The notes under the pieces are model-generated. The model had not been told where the DNA came from. It did no database searches and was given only the letters and a program-made list of their open reading frames with translations. This document shows, piece after piece, positions 1 to 8,708 of a stretch of DNA of 64,000 nt. Each line of letters opens with the position of its first letter. Within the stretch, counting starts at the first letter, position 1. The stretch comes from Nitrospirillum viridazoti CBAmc (GTDB lineage: Bacteria > Pseudomonadota > Alphaproteobacteria > Azospirillales > Azospirillaceae): positions 868,001-932,000 of the forward strand of contig NZ_CP022111.1 in assembly GCF_000730165.1 (NCBI RefSeq), written 5' to 3'. Position numbers and translations under genes: made by a program.

Positions 1-10
1 ATCCACCTAA

Positions 11-39
11 ACACGCCACATTCCCGCCATAAGGCGTGT
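11..39. terminator. Possible hairpin at the window start
   Basis: Arms 11-17 and 33-39 (ACACGCC/GGCGTGT) are complementary with a 15-nt loop. It could end a gene lying to the left of the window. There is no T-run, so the assignment is weak. Confidence 0.25.
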
Positions 40-189
40 CGAACATTGACTGGCTATTGACGGGTCAACTCTTGGGAAATGGCCTGCCCATACTGGAACA
101 GGCGTTCCCAGGGTGGATCCACGGGGCCCGGATGGCGGCCCTGCTCTTCAGTCCGACTGACACTTCAACCCCAAGTGAGGAAGACGACC

Positions 190-390
190 ATGAACAAGAA
201 CCGTATCGAGGGTAATGCCAAGATCGCCGGTGGCGCCGTGAAGGAAGCGGCCGGCAAGGTCATCGGTGACGACCAGATGGCGGCGGAAGGCAAGGCCAAG
301 AAGGTCGAAGGCCACGCCCAGAACGCTGCCGGCAAGATCCAGGAGGCCGGCAAGGCCCTGAAGGACACCGCCAAGAAGGCACTGGACTGA
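190..390 (+). CDS. CsbD family stress-response protein
   Basis: This small, soluble, strongly charged protein of 66 residues has the CsbD layout: an N-terminal MNKNRIEGNAK followed by lysine- and alanine-rich helical repeats with G-K-A/E-G patterns. CsbD-like proteins are general-stress proteins of unknown biochemical role. The start at 190 is chosen over an in-frame upstream ATG at 79 because family homology begins here and a GAGGAAG ribosome site lies just before it. It is the first of several small stress or envelope genes on this strand. The family call is confident; the function remains unknown in the family. Confidence 0.9.
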   Translation: MNKNRIEGNAKIAGGAVKEAAGKVIGDDQMAAEGKAKKVEGHAQNAAGKIQEAGKALKDTAKKALD

Positions 391-430
391 TAGGGCAGCG
401 GTGGTCTGCCGTTGCGCCCGCCGCTGGACC

Positions 431-454
431 GGTGACGGCGTGAACGCCGTCACC
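431..454 (+). terminator. Hairpin after csbD-like gene
   Basis: A perfect 10-bp stem (431-440 with 445-454) with a TGAA tetraloop lies 40 nt after the CsbD stop. A second GC-rich hairpin follows directly. There is no T-run, so it may be a terminator or an mRNA-stabilising structure. Confidence 0.45.
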
Positions 455-613
455 CCCCGCGCTGCGGCGGGGTCCCTGACCTTATTGACGAGTGCTTTGA
501 AACAGCAAAGGGAGCCGCCCGTGCGGCCGTTCCCGTCCACCATCCCCGCCGGCTGGACCCTCAGCGGCGATGGCTTGGCCGGTGCCCCCGGCCGGCCCAA
601 TAACGGAGTGACC

Positions 614-1360
614 ATGATGCCTGTGTCGCACATCTCGACGGCGGCCAAGCCGTCCCTGCAGTCCCGAGTCATTCCCGCCGCCCTGTCGGCCCTGATGGTT
701 TTCGGCGCCATGACCGCGACCGCGCCGCACGCGCTGGCCGCCGTCGCCTCGCATGGCACCGACCAGAGCAACCTGGTGGAGCGTGCCCGCGTCACCGTTG
801 ACGACCTGCGCAAGGACAAGGAATTCGGCAACGCCCGTGAGTTGATGAAGCGCGCCAAGGGCGTGCTGATCGTGCCCCAGCTGATCAAGGGCGGCTTCTT
901 CGTGGGCGGCGAGGGCGGCGACGCCGTGCTGCTGACCCGGGGCCCCAACGGCGAATTCAGCTATCCCGCCTTCTACACCCTGGGCTCGGCCTCCTTCGGC
1001 CTGCAGATTGGCGTGGAGCAGGCGGAGCTGGTCCTGTTCATCATGAGCGACAAGGCCCTGTCGTCCGTGCTGCAGGATGAATTCAAGATCGGGGCCCAGG
1101 CGGGCCTGGCCGTCGTGACCTTGGGCTCCACCGCCGAGGCCGCCACCGGCACCTCGATGAGTGGCGACATCATCGTCTGGTCCTCGGCCAGTGGCGCCTA
1201 TGCCGGCCTGACGCTCAACGGCTCGGTCCTGAAGCCGCGCGACAGCTGGAACGAGGCCTATTACGGCAAGCCGGAATCGGTGTCGGCCATCGTCTCGGCC
1301 CGCAGCGTCAAGAATGCCGACGCCGACGGCCTGCGCAAGAACCTGGCGACCATACGCTGA
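614..1360 (+). CDS. SYLF/Ysc84 domain lipid-binding protein, exported
   Basis: The protein has 248 residues. An N-terminal hydrophobic stretch ending near an AxA site (APHALAAVA) indicates a signal peptide, so it is probably periplasmic. The rest matches the SYLF (DUF500, Ysc84) fold: an ELMKRAKGVLIVPQLIKGGF segment, then glycine-rich strands (FVGGEGG) and the SADVIVWS-like run near the C-terminus. SYLF domains bind phosphoinositides in eukaryotes; the bacterial role is unclear. ATG 614 is preferred to an ORF start at 401 because of GGAGTG 5 nt upstream and the signal peptide that follows. Confidence 0.85.
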   Translation: MMPVSHISTAAKPSLQSRVIPAALSALMVFGAMTATAPHALAAVASHGTDQSNLVERARVTVDDLRKDKEFGNARELMKRAKGVLIVPQLIKGGFFVGGEGGDAVLLTRGPNGEFSYPAFYTLGSASFGLQIGVEQAELVLFIMSDKALSSVLQDEFKIGAQAGLAVVTLGSTAEAATGTSMSGDIIVWSSASGAYAGLTLNGSVLKPRDSWNEAYYGKPESVSAIVSARSVKNADADGLRKNLATIR

Positions 1361-1666
1361 CGGTTGTTGGCCGAAAGGGGTGGGGCGGCGTGCCGTCCCA
1401 CCTCATCCGGACAATGTTCGGGTCGCGTCGGGGTATGCCCATGGACGGAACGCTGACGCGTCCGATCTAGGAGGAAGGTCTTCCAATAATTGATCCGCCT
1501 CAAAGCTTAGACAAACATTATATACTATGAATAGCTGGCTAAATTTACTGATAAAGATATAGCAAACAATTTCTATGAAACAGTCCTTGTGCGGAGTTTG
1601 TTTATTTACGGTCGGGACAAATAATACGACCCCGACACGGTAATCATTCAAGGAGAGGAGCAGACC
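1361..1666. other. Intergenic gap, partly AT-rich
   Basis: A GTGGGGCGG/CCGTCCCAC hairpin (1380-1401, one G-U pair, loop CGTG) follows the SYLF gene. From about 1485 to 1640 the sequence is clearly AT-rich against the GC-rich background and includes TATATACTAT near 1521, so a promoter for the next gene is likely. I could not fix a -35/-10 pair. No gene is seen. Confidence 0.5.
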
Positions 1667-2149
1667 ATGATCCCGCCCACGGTTCCCCCCAGCGTCCCCC
1701 CCGCCGCCACGGAGCACTCCGTCAAGGTGTTGAATGACCTGATCGAGAAGACCCTGGACAGCGCCCTTGGCTATAAGGACGCCGCGGAAGAGGCGACCAA
1801 CGACAGCTTCAAGACGCTGTTCGCCACCCGTGCCCGCCAGCGCCGGCAGCTGACCACCGCCCTGCAGGCCGAGGTCATCAGCCTGGGCGGCCAGCCGGAA
1901 ACGGACGGCACGGTGCTGGGCGCCGCCCGCCGCATGTTCGTCAACCTGAAGAATGCCGTCACCGGCAGCGACCAAAGCGTCGTCGCCGCCGTCGAGGCGG
2001 GCGAAGATGACATCAAGACGAGCTTCGAGAAGGCGCTGCAGGGCGATCTGCCCATGCCGGCCCGCGAAGTGGTCGCCACCTGCTACGACAGCATCAAGGC
2101 CGACCACGACCAGATGAGCACCCTTAAACACGCGCTGGAACGCCGCTGA
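1667..2149 (+). CDS. DUF2383 / PA2169-type four-helix-bundle protein
   Basis: This 160-residue protein consists of four amphipathic helices, with EKTLDSALGYKDAAEEA early, a TLFATRARQRRQ helix in the middle and an acidic run EAGEDDIKTSFEKAL. This is the pattern of the PA2169 (DUF2383) family, a ferritin-like four-helix bundle of unknown function often found near other stress genes. A short proline-rich N-terminal extension precedes the bundle. It starts at ATG 1667 behind a strong AAGGAGAGGA site. Confidence 0.85.
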   Translation: MIPPTVPPSVPPAATEHSVKVLNDLIEKTLDSALGYKDAAEEATNDSFKTLFATRARQRRQLTTALQAEVISLGGQPETDGTVLGAARRMFVNLKNAVTGSDQSVVAAVEAGEDDIKTSFEKALQGDLPMPAREVVATCYDSIKADHDQMSTLKHALERR

Positions 2150-2268
2150 CCGGCGGCGCGTGACACCAGATCCGGCGGGCCTCTTTGCTTGAGCGGGCCC
2201 GCCAATCTGCGGGGGCCAATGCCGATACCCAACGGGTCGGCGCCCCCAACCGACGAAGGAGAAGGACG

Positions 2269-2514
2269 ATGAAGAGCGAAACCATCGACGCCGCCGCCAC
2301 CGCCGCCCGTACCGTGCGCGATGCCGCGCGGGAGGACGCCGACCACTTGTCCAACGCCATCAAGGCGGAGGCCAGCGACCTCTACAAGACGCTGGCGGCC
2401 AAGGGCGAGGCAGCCGCCAAGGCCGTGGGCACCCAGGTGGAGGCGCAGCCCATCACCAGCCTGTTGCTGGCCTTCTCCGCCGGTTTCATCGCCAGCCGCC
2501 TGCTGTCCCGCTGA
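2269..2514 (+). CDS. DUF883 / ElaB-YqjD-like membrane-anchored protein
   Basis: This protein of 81 residues has a long charged amphipathic helix (residues about 5-58) and a single C-terminal hydrophobic segment (ITSLLLAFSAGFIASRLL) ending in SR, the design of ElaB/YqjD/YgaM proteins. In E. coli those proteins are tail-anchored in the inner membrane and bind ribosomes in stationary phase; that role here is only an inference. ATG 2269 follows GAAGGAGAAGGA. The next gene resembles YqjE, the partner expected in a yqjD-yqjE arrangement. Confidence 0.8.
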   Translation: MKSETIDAAATAARTVRDAAREDADHLSNAIKAEASDLYKTLAAKGEAAAKAVGTQVEAQPITSLLLAFSAGFIASRLLSR

Positions 2515-2564
2515 GGCGGGGCGGGCGTGGTTGGATCATAAGCGCCGCATAAGGGGGACCGGTG

Positions 2565-3029
2565 ATGGAAGGCTGGACCAAGCTGGCCGTTATGGCCTTG
2601 TCGCAACTCGGGGTCATCCCCTTTGGTCCGGTGCACCGGTCCTCTCCGGCGCCGCTGGTCGACGGTGTCGTCACCGTCGTCATTACCGCCGTGATGGCCA
2701 TGCTGGCGGTTATCGCCGCGGTGGGCCTGCTCTGCGCCGCGCTGTGGGCCGGGCTGGAACCGCAGATGGGGCCGGTCTGGACGCCTGCGCTGGTGGCGTT
2801 GGCCCTGATCGTGCTGTGCCTGGTGCTGCTGCTGGTGATGCGGCTGCTGGTCAGCCGGCGAGAGCCGCCGGCCCCGCCGGCGGTGCATCCCGCCCTGGAT
2901 TTGGACCCCGAGGTGCTGCTGACCGAAGCCCAGCGCCTGGTGGTCAAACACAAGGTGCCAGCCTTGCTGGCCGCCGTGGTGGCCGGATTGATTGTCGGAA
3001 GCCCCGGCAGTCGCGCCGACCGCAAGTGA
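2565..3029 (+). CDS. YqjE-like/holin-superfamily small membrane protein
   Basis: This 154-residue protein has two adjacent membrane segments, VVTVVITAVMAMLAVIAAVG and a second around residues 80-105 (ALVALALIVLCLVLLLVMRL), and a soluble charged C-terminus. Its position directly after a YqjD-like gene suggests a YqjE/phage-holin-family protein, but the sequence is divergent and the family call is tentative. ATG 2565 is chosen (GGGGGA 6 nt upstream); GTG 2562 is possible and would add one residue. Confidence 0.6.
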   Translation: MEGWTKLAVMALSQLGVIPFGPVHRSSPAPLVDGVVTVVITAVMAMLAVIAAVGLLCAALWAGLEPQMGPVWTPALVALALIVLCLVLLLVMRLLVSRREPPAPPAVHPALDLDPEVLLTEAQRLVVKHKVPALLAAVVAGLIVGSPGSRADRK

Positions 3030-3061
3030 ATGCAACCCCTAGCCCATCAAGGAGGGCCACG

Positions 3062-3211
3062 ATGACTACGAAACTCCGCGCGCTTGTTCTTTTGTCCATG
3101 CTGGGCATGGGGGCGCTGGTCAGCGCCTGCCATACCACCGAGGGCGCCGGCGAGGATATCTCCGCCACTGGCCATACCATCAGCAAGGAGGCCCGCAAGG
3201 ACACGCCGTAA
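3062..3211 (+). CDS. Entericidin EcnA/EcnB-family lipoprotein
   Basis: This is a 49-residue peptide with a lipoprotein signal: hydrophobic LVLLSMLGMGAL, then lipobox VSAC with the cysteine at residue 23. The short mature part, with a GAGEDIS...TGHTISKEA pattern, is typical of entericidins. Enterobacterial EcnA/EcnB form an antidote/toxin pair linked to osmotic stress; in alphaproteobacteria single copies are common and their role is unknown. The start has AAGGAGGG just upstream. A strong hairpin terminator follows. Confidence 0.85.
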   Translation: MTTKLRALVLLSMLGMGALVSACHTTEGAGEDISATGHTISKEARKDTP

Positions 3212-3231
3212 TACGGCGTTCCCGTGCAGCC

Positions 3232-3277
3232 GCAGAAAAACACCCGCCCGCGACACCGCCGGCGGGTGTTTTTCTGC
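3232..3277. terminator. Bidirectional terminator between entericidin and Hsp70 genes
   Basis: A perfect 17-bp stem (3232-3248 with 3261-3277) encloses a 12-nt loop. It carries AAAAA on one side and TTTTT on the other, so it works in both directions. It sits between two convergent genes. Confidence 0.92.
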
Positions 3278-3282
3278 CCGCC

Positions 3283-4572
3283 TCAGCGATAGCGCTGGTG
3301 GGCCTCCAGCGTCAGGCCCAGGCCGACCGAGCCGAACTTGTCGCCCTCGACCACCCGGGCCTCCGGCAATTCCGCCAGGATGCTGGCACGCACATTGGGC
3401 AGTAGGGTGGATCCGCCGGTCAGGAACACGGCGTCGATCTTGTCCCGCGTGAGGCCGCTGTCGCCCAGCGCCTTGCGGATCATGCCGGCGATGCCGTCGG
3501 TCAGCGGCGTGGTGGCGGTGGCGAAGCCGGGCACGGTGAAGGGGATCGTCAGTCTACGCTGGATGAAGTCGAACGGAATGTCCACCACCAGGTCGGAACC
3601 ACCCGGCCCGCTGGAGGCCGACTGGGCCGCCGTGGCGCTGAGGCGAATCTTGGTGCGCTCCACCGTCATGGCAACGCGGTGGCCCAGATGCTCCTCCACC
3701 ACATGGATCAGCCGGCCGATCAGGTCGGGCTTCGCGGACTCGCGCAGCACCTGGCGCAGCTCCGCCATTACCTTGGGGGCGTAGAGGAAGTTGATCTTGG
3801 ACCAGGTGGCCAGGTCGTTGAAATAGCTGTTGGGCGCCAGCAGGCCGGCGCGCTTCATCGGCGACTGGTAGCCTAGGTGCGGCATGACGCCGTGCAGCGA
3901 CAGCAGACGGTCGAAGTCCGTGCCGCCGATGCGCACGCCGGTGCTGGCCAGAATGTCCTGGCCCCGATCGGCGGCCTCCCGCCGGTCCGGTCCGATGCGC
4001 ACGATGGAAAAGTCGGAGGTGCCGCCGCCGATGTCGGCGATCAGCGCGATCTCCTCCGCATTCACCTGGCGCTCGTAATCCAGGGCGGCGGCGATAGGCT
4101 CGAACTGGAAGGAGACGTCGGTGTAGCCGATGTCGCGCGCGATCTCCGCCAGCGCCGTTTCCGCCCGGCGGTCGGCCGCGTCGTCACCGTCCACGAAATG
4201 CACGGGGCGGCCGTGCACCACCTGGGTCAGGGGACGGCCGGCCCGCTCCTCCGCCCGGCGCTTGATTTCCGTCAGCAGCGTCTTCAGCACGTCGCGGAAG
4301 CGGATGCGCCGCCGGTCCAGCTGGGTTTCCATGTCGATCAGGTCGGTACCCAGCACCGACTTCAGCGAGCGCATCAGGCGGCCGTCGGCCCCCTCGGCAT
4401 AGATTTGGATAGCGGCGCGGCCGAACTCCTCCCGCTTGGCGGCGAAGTCGAAGAACAGGGCGCTGGGCAGGGTGGTCTCCTCCCCCTCCAGCGGCAGCAG
4501 GCGGGCCTCGCCATCCTCGACGACGCCCAGGGTGCTGTTCGACGTTCCAAAGTCCAGGCCGCAATAGCCCAT
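3283..4572 (-). CDS. Hsp70-family chaperone-like ATPase (YegD type)
   Basis: The protein has 429 residues. It opens with the actin/Hsp70 phosphate-1 loop YCGLDFGTSNSTLG and has the phosphate-2 loop IADIGGGTSDFS and adenosine motif FLTGGSTLLPNV near the C-terminus. It lacks the substrate-binding and lid domains of DnaK, matching the short YegD-like Hsp70 family. Client and partners are unknown. The start is placed at 4572, where homology begins; a longer ORF extends to 4689 without a recognisable domain. It is convergent with the entericidin gene. Confidence 0.88.
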   Translation of the reverse strand: MGYCGLDFGTSNSTLGVVEDGEARLLPLEGEETTLPSALFFDFAAKREEFGRAAIQIYAEGADGRLMRSLKSVLGTDLIDMETQLDRRRIRFRDVLKTLLTEIKRRAEERAGRPLTQVVHGRPVHFVDGDDAADRRAETALAEIARDIGYTDVSFQFEPIAAALDYERQVNAEEIALIADIGGGTSDFSIVRIGPDRREAADRGQDILASTGVRIGGTDFDRLLSLHGVMPHLGYQSPMKRAGLLAPNSYFNDLATWSKINFLYAPKVMAELRQVLRESAKPDLIGRLIHVVEEHLGHRVAMTVERTKIRLSATAAQSASSGPGGSDLVVDIPFDFIQRRLTIPFTVPGFATATTPLTDGIAGMIRKALGDSGLTRDKIDAVFLTGGSTLLPNVRASILAELPEARVVEGDKFGSVGLGLTLEAHQRYR

Positions 4573-4729
4573 GGTGCGCGCTCCAACGACGGCCGAAAGG
4601 ATCGGTTTTTGAATGGGGGCGCGGTTTGTAACGGAAATAGCCGGGCGCGGCCAGGAAAAATGGAGTCTTTCCCTTGGCGCCGGGCTCATTTCCGCAGGCT
4701 GGTAGGCTACAGCGGCGATGCCGCCGGCT

Positions 4730-5764
4730 TCACGTCGGCGGGGCGGTGGACTCGCGGACCACTAGGCTGTGGTCGAACACCTTCTTCAGGTAGCTGCCCA
4801 CCTGGCCGGCGGTGCGGTCGATGATGAAACGGGCGGCGGCGGCGCCCATTTCCATCACCGGCTGGCGCACAGTGGTCAGCGGCGGGCAAACGACGCTGGC
4901 GGCCGGCAGGTCGTCGATGCCGGCCACCGACAGGGCGCTCGGCACCGGGATGCCCATTTTGTAGGCCACGGACAGGACGGCCATGGCCATGCTGTCGTTG
5001 GCGGCGAAGATGGCGGTGGGGCGCCGCGGTTGTTCCAGCAGGGCGCGGGCGGCCGACAGGCCGCTGTCGAAGGTGAACAGGCCCGGCTGGATCAGACGGT
5101 CTGGGATGGGCCCGCCGTCGAACAGGGCGTCGCGATAGCCCGCTTCACGCTGAGCCGCCGCCGCGTGCTTGGGGTGGCCCTGAATGAAGCCGATGTCGCG
5201 GTGCCCTTGGTCCATCAGGTGGCGCGTCATCTGGAACGCTGCCTGGTAATTGTCGATGTCGACACCCCAGCCCCATTTCTCCTCGGCGCTGCCGTCCAGG
5301 GTGGGAGAGATGCGCACGCAGGTGACACCGCGCTGTGCCAGCAGGGACAACAACTGGGGATCGTCGCACAACGGGGGGATCAGGATGACGCCATCGACGC
5401 GCAGGGTGGAAACCAGGGTCTCCGTCAGGGCGGTAAAGTCGGACGCGCCCAGGTCGATGTATTCCGTCAGCAGGTGGTAACCGCCGGCGCGGCAGGCCTG
5501 GATGGCGCCCATCTGCAGTTCGGTCACGTACAGCATGGCGTTGTCCGACACCCCGCCGGAGGAGACCAGCGCGATCAGGAAACTGCGCGATCCCGACAGG
5601 GCGCGGGCCGACAGGCTGGGCGTGTAGTTCAGGCTGCGCGCCGCCTCCATCACCCGGGCGCGCGTCTCCGCGCTGGCTTTGGGTTCACCGTTCAGCACGC
5701 GGGATACCGTCTTGATGGAGACGTTGGCCACGCGGGCGACATCGTAAATGGTGGCCTTGCTCAA
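4730..5764 (-). CDS. LacI-family transcriptional regulator (first locus)
   Basis: The protein has 344 residues. An N-terminal helix-turn-helix (TIYDVARVANVSIKTVSRVL, then hinge LNYTPSLSARALSG) is followed by a periplasmic-binding-like sugar domain with AIFAANDSMAMA and AGIDDLPAAS. The start is TTG 5764: GGAGG lies 9 nt upstream and the helix-turn-helix begins directly after it. A longer reading frame to 5968 has no family support. The gene is divergent from a TBDT gene and most likely represses that locus in response to a sugar ligand; the ligand is unknown. Confidence 0.9.
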   Translation of the reverse strand: MSKATIYDVARVANVSIKTVSRVLNGEPKASAETRARVMEAARSLNYTPSLSARALSGSRSFLIALVSSGGVSDNAMLYVTELQMGAIQACRAGGYHLLTEYIDLGASDFTALTETLVSTLRVDGVILIPPLCDDPQLLSLLAQRGVTCVRISPTLDGSAEEKWGWGVDIDNYQAAFQMTRHLMDQGHRDIGFIQGHPKHAAAAQREAGYRDALFDGGPIPDRLIQPGLFTFDSGLSAARALLEQPRRPTAIFAANDSMAMAVLSVAYKMGIPVPSALSVAGIDDLPAASVVCPPLTTVRQPVMEMGAAAARFIIDRTAGQVGSYLKKVFDHSLVVRESTAPPT

Positions 5765-6008
5765 CGCCCCGAACCTCCAACCAGACCGCTGCCCCTGCCA
5801 TACCGGAGGTTTTTTGCCCCGCCTCCTGAAAGCGGCGGGATCATAGCATCGGCGGGCGGCAAAGATAGTGCGTGAAACCGGCAGCGGTGGGCCGGTGCTG
5901 ATACGGGGTGTCCTTGCAGCCGGTTTTTGAGAAACCCTCTTGCGTGGGGTTGTTCTGAATGATAACAAAATAGGGCCAACGAGGCCTCCTTATTTTTTCG
6001 ACACTGGG

Positions 6009-6020
6009 GACAGCGCTGTC
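6009..6020. promoter_or_regulatory. Candidate LacI operator of the first locus
   Basis: GACAGCGCTGTC is a perfect 12-bp palindrome with the central CG typical of LacI-family operators. It lies 245 bp from the start of the divergent lacI gene and upstream of the TBDT. Binding by the adjacent LacI protein is inferred. Confidence 0.55.
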
Positions 6021-6081
6021 ATTAAGCCCCGGGATCGAAGGACAACAACAAGGCGGGGCCCAACAAACGGGAGAGACGATC

Positions 6082-6123
6082 ATGCGTGACGCTTGCGCGT
6101 TCCAGGACCGGGCCATCCGGTAA
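6082..6123 (+). CDS. Possible 13-residue leader peptide
   Basis: ATG 6082 opens a 13-codon frame (MRDACAFQDRAIR, stop TAA) behind a strong GGGAGAG site 6 nt upstream. It lies in the long leader of the TBDT gene. It could be a leader peptide, or a fortuitous start with no function. There is no obvious codon run for one amino acid. Confidence 0.25.
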   Translation: MRDACAFQDRAIR

Positions 6124-6409
6124 GCCGGCCGCCCTTTTAAAAAACATCATCGGATATGAGCCATCGCGCCCCCATGGGGCGGCGGTGAACGGCGGGGGCT
6201 TGCCCTGAGCCGCCACCCCGCGCCCCGACAACGCGATGAAAGCCTGCCGGCTTAGCCACCCGCTTGGGTGCGGCTTGGCCCTTGGATGACAAGGGCCGGG
6301 GCGGGCGCCGCTCATCCTCAAGGCAGGCCCTAAAGAGGCTCGGCACAGAAGCCGGGGCCTGTCTTCACGACGACAAGAACAAAGAAGCAGAATGGGAGAA
6401 TTGGGAGAG

Positions 6410-8599
6410 ATGCGTACCCACACCCTGCTGGCCGCCACCGCGCTGGCCAGCCTGATCACCGCCCCGGGCTTGGCCCAGACCGCCGCCCCGCAAAACGCCT
6501 CTCCGGGGGCCGCGTCCCAGCAGCTGGAGGACATCGTCGTCACCGCCGAGCGCCGGCAGGAAACGACACAGAAGACGCCCATCGCCATCACCGCCTTTTC
6601 CGGCGACACCCTGCAGCAGCGCGGCGTTTCCAGCTCCACCGACCTGAACAACATGGTGCCCGGCCTGGCGGTGGGCAATAACGGCAGCGGGTCCGTCCAG
6701 ATTGCCATCCGTGGCATCGGCAGCACCAACGACACCGAGGTGGGTGACCCCGCCGTGGCCTTCAACGTCGACGGCGTCTACATGGCCCGGTCGCGCGCCG
6801 CCATCGGCGCGCTCTACGACATCGACCGGATCGAGGTGCTGCGCGGTCCCCAGGGCACGCTGTACGGCCGCAACGCCACCGCGGGCAGCATCAACGTCAT
6901 CACCAAGCGACCCACCGACAAGTTCGAGGGAAACGCGTCGCTGGATTACGGCAACTACAACAACCTTCAGACCTCCGGCATGCTGAACGTGCCGCTGACC
7001 GACACGCTGGCCGTGCGCGCCGCCTTTCAGACCAGCCGGCACGACGGCTACACCAACAACGGCCGCTCCAGCAATTTCAATGACGAGGATACGCAGGCCG
7101 GCCGCCTGCAGGTCCAGTTGACGCCCAGCGAGACGTTCAAGGCCCTGCTGTCGGTGGACATCTTCCATGAGGGCGGCGTGGGCTATGCCTCCGCCCCCAT
7201 CGGCCAGTACGCTAAGTTCGGTTCGCCCTACACCTATCCGGTGTCGGCGGACGGCAGCCTGAACCACACCAACAAGGGGGTATCGCTGACCACGGACTGG
7301 GATCTGGGCTTCGCCACCCTGACCTATGTCGGCGCCTACCGCACGGACACCGACCACACCCATGGCGGTTCCACGCAAAGCTCCACCTGCGCCGCCCCCT
7401 CCGGCGCGCTTTGCGCCTCCAGCATTTTCCGGTCCGATGAGGACCAGATGTCGCACGAACTGCGCCTAGCCAACAGCGATGGGCCGCTGAAATGGGTGAC
7501 AGGTCTTTATTACTTCAAGGAAAACAACGACGTCCTGTTCGCGCTGGACCCCATCGCTGGTATCACCTCGCTTGCCTTCGTCCAGCCGGTGGTGACGGAG
7601 GAGTCCAAGGCCGCCTTCGCCCAGGCGACCTACAGCCTCATCGACAGTCTGCGGGTGACGGGCGGCCTGCGCTATACCGAGGACAACAAGGCCCGCACCG
7701 GCGCCACCGAGGCCTTCGGCCACATTGTCGGCAACACCTATGTCGGCGGCTCCCCCCTGTACCTCAACGACGCGGACCTGACCTGGCATTCCACCAATTG
7801 GAAGGTGGGTGCGGAGTACGATCTGGCGCCGGACAGCATGCTCTACGCCTCGATCGGCACGGGCTACAAGGCCGGCGGCTATGGCGACGGCCAGCCGCCC
7901 AATAACAATCCCTACCAGCCGGAAAAGCTGACCGCCTATGAGGTCGGCGTGAAGAACCAGTTCATGGACAAGAAGCTGCAGCTGAACCTGACCGGCTTCT
8001 ATTACGACTATCAGGACTTCCAGGTCAGCGCGATTGGCCAGGTGGCGGGCCAGGCGTCCACCGTCACGGTCAACGCTGGCACGGCCGAGGTCTACGGCGT
8101 GGAGGTGGAGGGCGCTGCCCTGCTGACCCAGAGCGACCGGGTGGACGGCAGCGTTTCCTACATCCATGCCCGCTACACCGATTTCGTCCTGGCCACGGGC
8201 GACGTCTTCCACCCCAGCAGCGCCGCCGTCTACATCGGCAACACGCTGGCCAAGTCGCCCGAATGGACCATCAACCTGGGCTACCAGCACATGTGGGACC
8301 TGGCGTCCGGCGCCATGATCACGGCCCGCGTCGACAGCGTCTATGTCGGCGACCAGAACCTGGACTACCGCAACTTCGCCGTCACCGAGCAGAAGGCCTA
8401 CACCAAGACCAACCTGTCGCTGGCCTATGACGACGCCGACCGCCGGTGGCGGGTCATGGCCTATGTCCGCAACCTGGAGAACAACGCCGTGCTGGTCGTG
8501 GCCAACCCCGACACCAACGGGTCGGGCAACCGCCTGGCCGGCAGCGGCTCCTACGCCCCGCCCCGGACCTATGGTGTGAGGGTGTCCGCCAACTTCTAA
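6410..8599 (+). CDS. TonB-dependent outer-membrane receptor
   Basis: The protein has 729 residues. It has a signal peptide (to ...APGLAQ), a TonB-box-like LEDIVVTAERR, a plug domain (VQIAIRGIGS, then GVYMARS and RGPQGTLYGRNATAGSINVIT) and a beta-barrel ending in aromatic ...VRVSANF, the signature for outer-membrane assembly. It takes up a ligand using the proton-motive force through TonB. Neighbouring GH3 and esterase genes suggest a glycoside ligand. ATG 6410 (GGGAGAG upstream) is preferred over ATG 6392. A terminator follows, so the receptor may be expressed above the genes downstream. Confidence 0.92.
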   Translation: MRTHTLLAATALASLITAPGLAQTAAPQNASPGAASQQLEDIVVTAERRQETTQKTPIAITAFSGDTLQQRGVSSSTDLNNMVPGLAVGNNGSGSVQIAIRGIGSTNDTEVGDPAVAFNVDGVYMARSRAAIGALYDIDRIEVLRGPQGTLYGRNATAGSINVITKRPTDKFEGNASLDYGNYNNLQTSGMLNVPLTDTLAVRAAFQTSRHDGYTNNGRSSNFNDEDTQAGRLQVQLTPSETFKALLSVDIFHEGGVGYASAPIGQYAKFGSPYTYPVSADGSLNHTNKGVSLTTDWDLGFATLTYVGAYRTDTDHTHGGSTQSSTCAAPSGALCASSIFRSDEDQMSHELRLANSDGPLKWVTGLYYFKENNDVLFALDPIAGITSLAFVQPVVTEESKAAFAQATYSLIDSLRVTGGLRYTEDNKARTGATEAFGHIVGNTYVGGSPLYLNDADLTWHSTNWKVGAEYDLAPDSMLYASIGTGYKAGGYGDGQPPNNNPYQPEKLTAYEVGVKNQFMDKKLQLNLTGFYYDYQDFQVSAIGQVAGQASTVTVNAGTAEVYGVEVEGAALLTQSDRVDGSVSYIHARYTDFVLATGDVFHPSSAAVYIGNTLAKSPEWTINLGYQHMWDLASGAMITARVDSVYVGDQNLDYRNFAVTEQKAYTKTNLSLAYDDADRRWRVMAYVRNLENNAVLVVANPDTNGSGNRLAGSGSYAPPRTYGVRVSANF

Positions 8600-8636
8600 C
8601 CCGCTTCCTCCGAGGCCAGTCGCCTCACTTCCCCTG

Positions 8637-8680
8637 GGCGTGCCGCAGGAACTTCCTTCCCCGGCGGCACGCCTCTTTTT
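8637..8680 (+). terminator. Terminator between TBDT and first GH3
   Basis: A perfect 10-bp GC stem (8637-8646 with 8664-8673) is followed by TCTTTTT. It is a typical intrinsic terminator within the locus and would lower read-through to the hydrolases. Confidence 0.85.
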
Positions 8681-8708
8681 CCATTTCGCCTTACGGGATG
8701 AAAAGCCC

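Larger units (their letters stand above)
5765..6409. other. Divergent regulatory region and long TBDT leader
   Basis: This 645-bp gap between lacI and the TBDT holds a LacI-style palindrome at 6009-6020, a possible 13-codon leader ORF at 6082-6123, and a small GGCCCTT/AAGGGCC hairpin at 6277-6297. The roughly 390-nt stretch from the palindrome to the TBDT start is unusually long for a simple leader. No other gene is supported. Confidence 0.5.

Noticed and set aside
1-3061. EcfG-type general stress promoters (GGAAC, 16-17 bp, CGTT) before the stress genes
   Set aside because: GGAAC occurs near 94 and 1447, but no CGTT was found at the required spacing in either place.
6240-6300. A riboswitch in the TBDT leader
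   Set aside because: Only a short 7-bp hairpin is visible; no known riboswitch core (for example a B12 box) was found.
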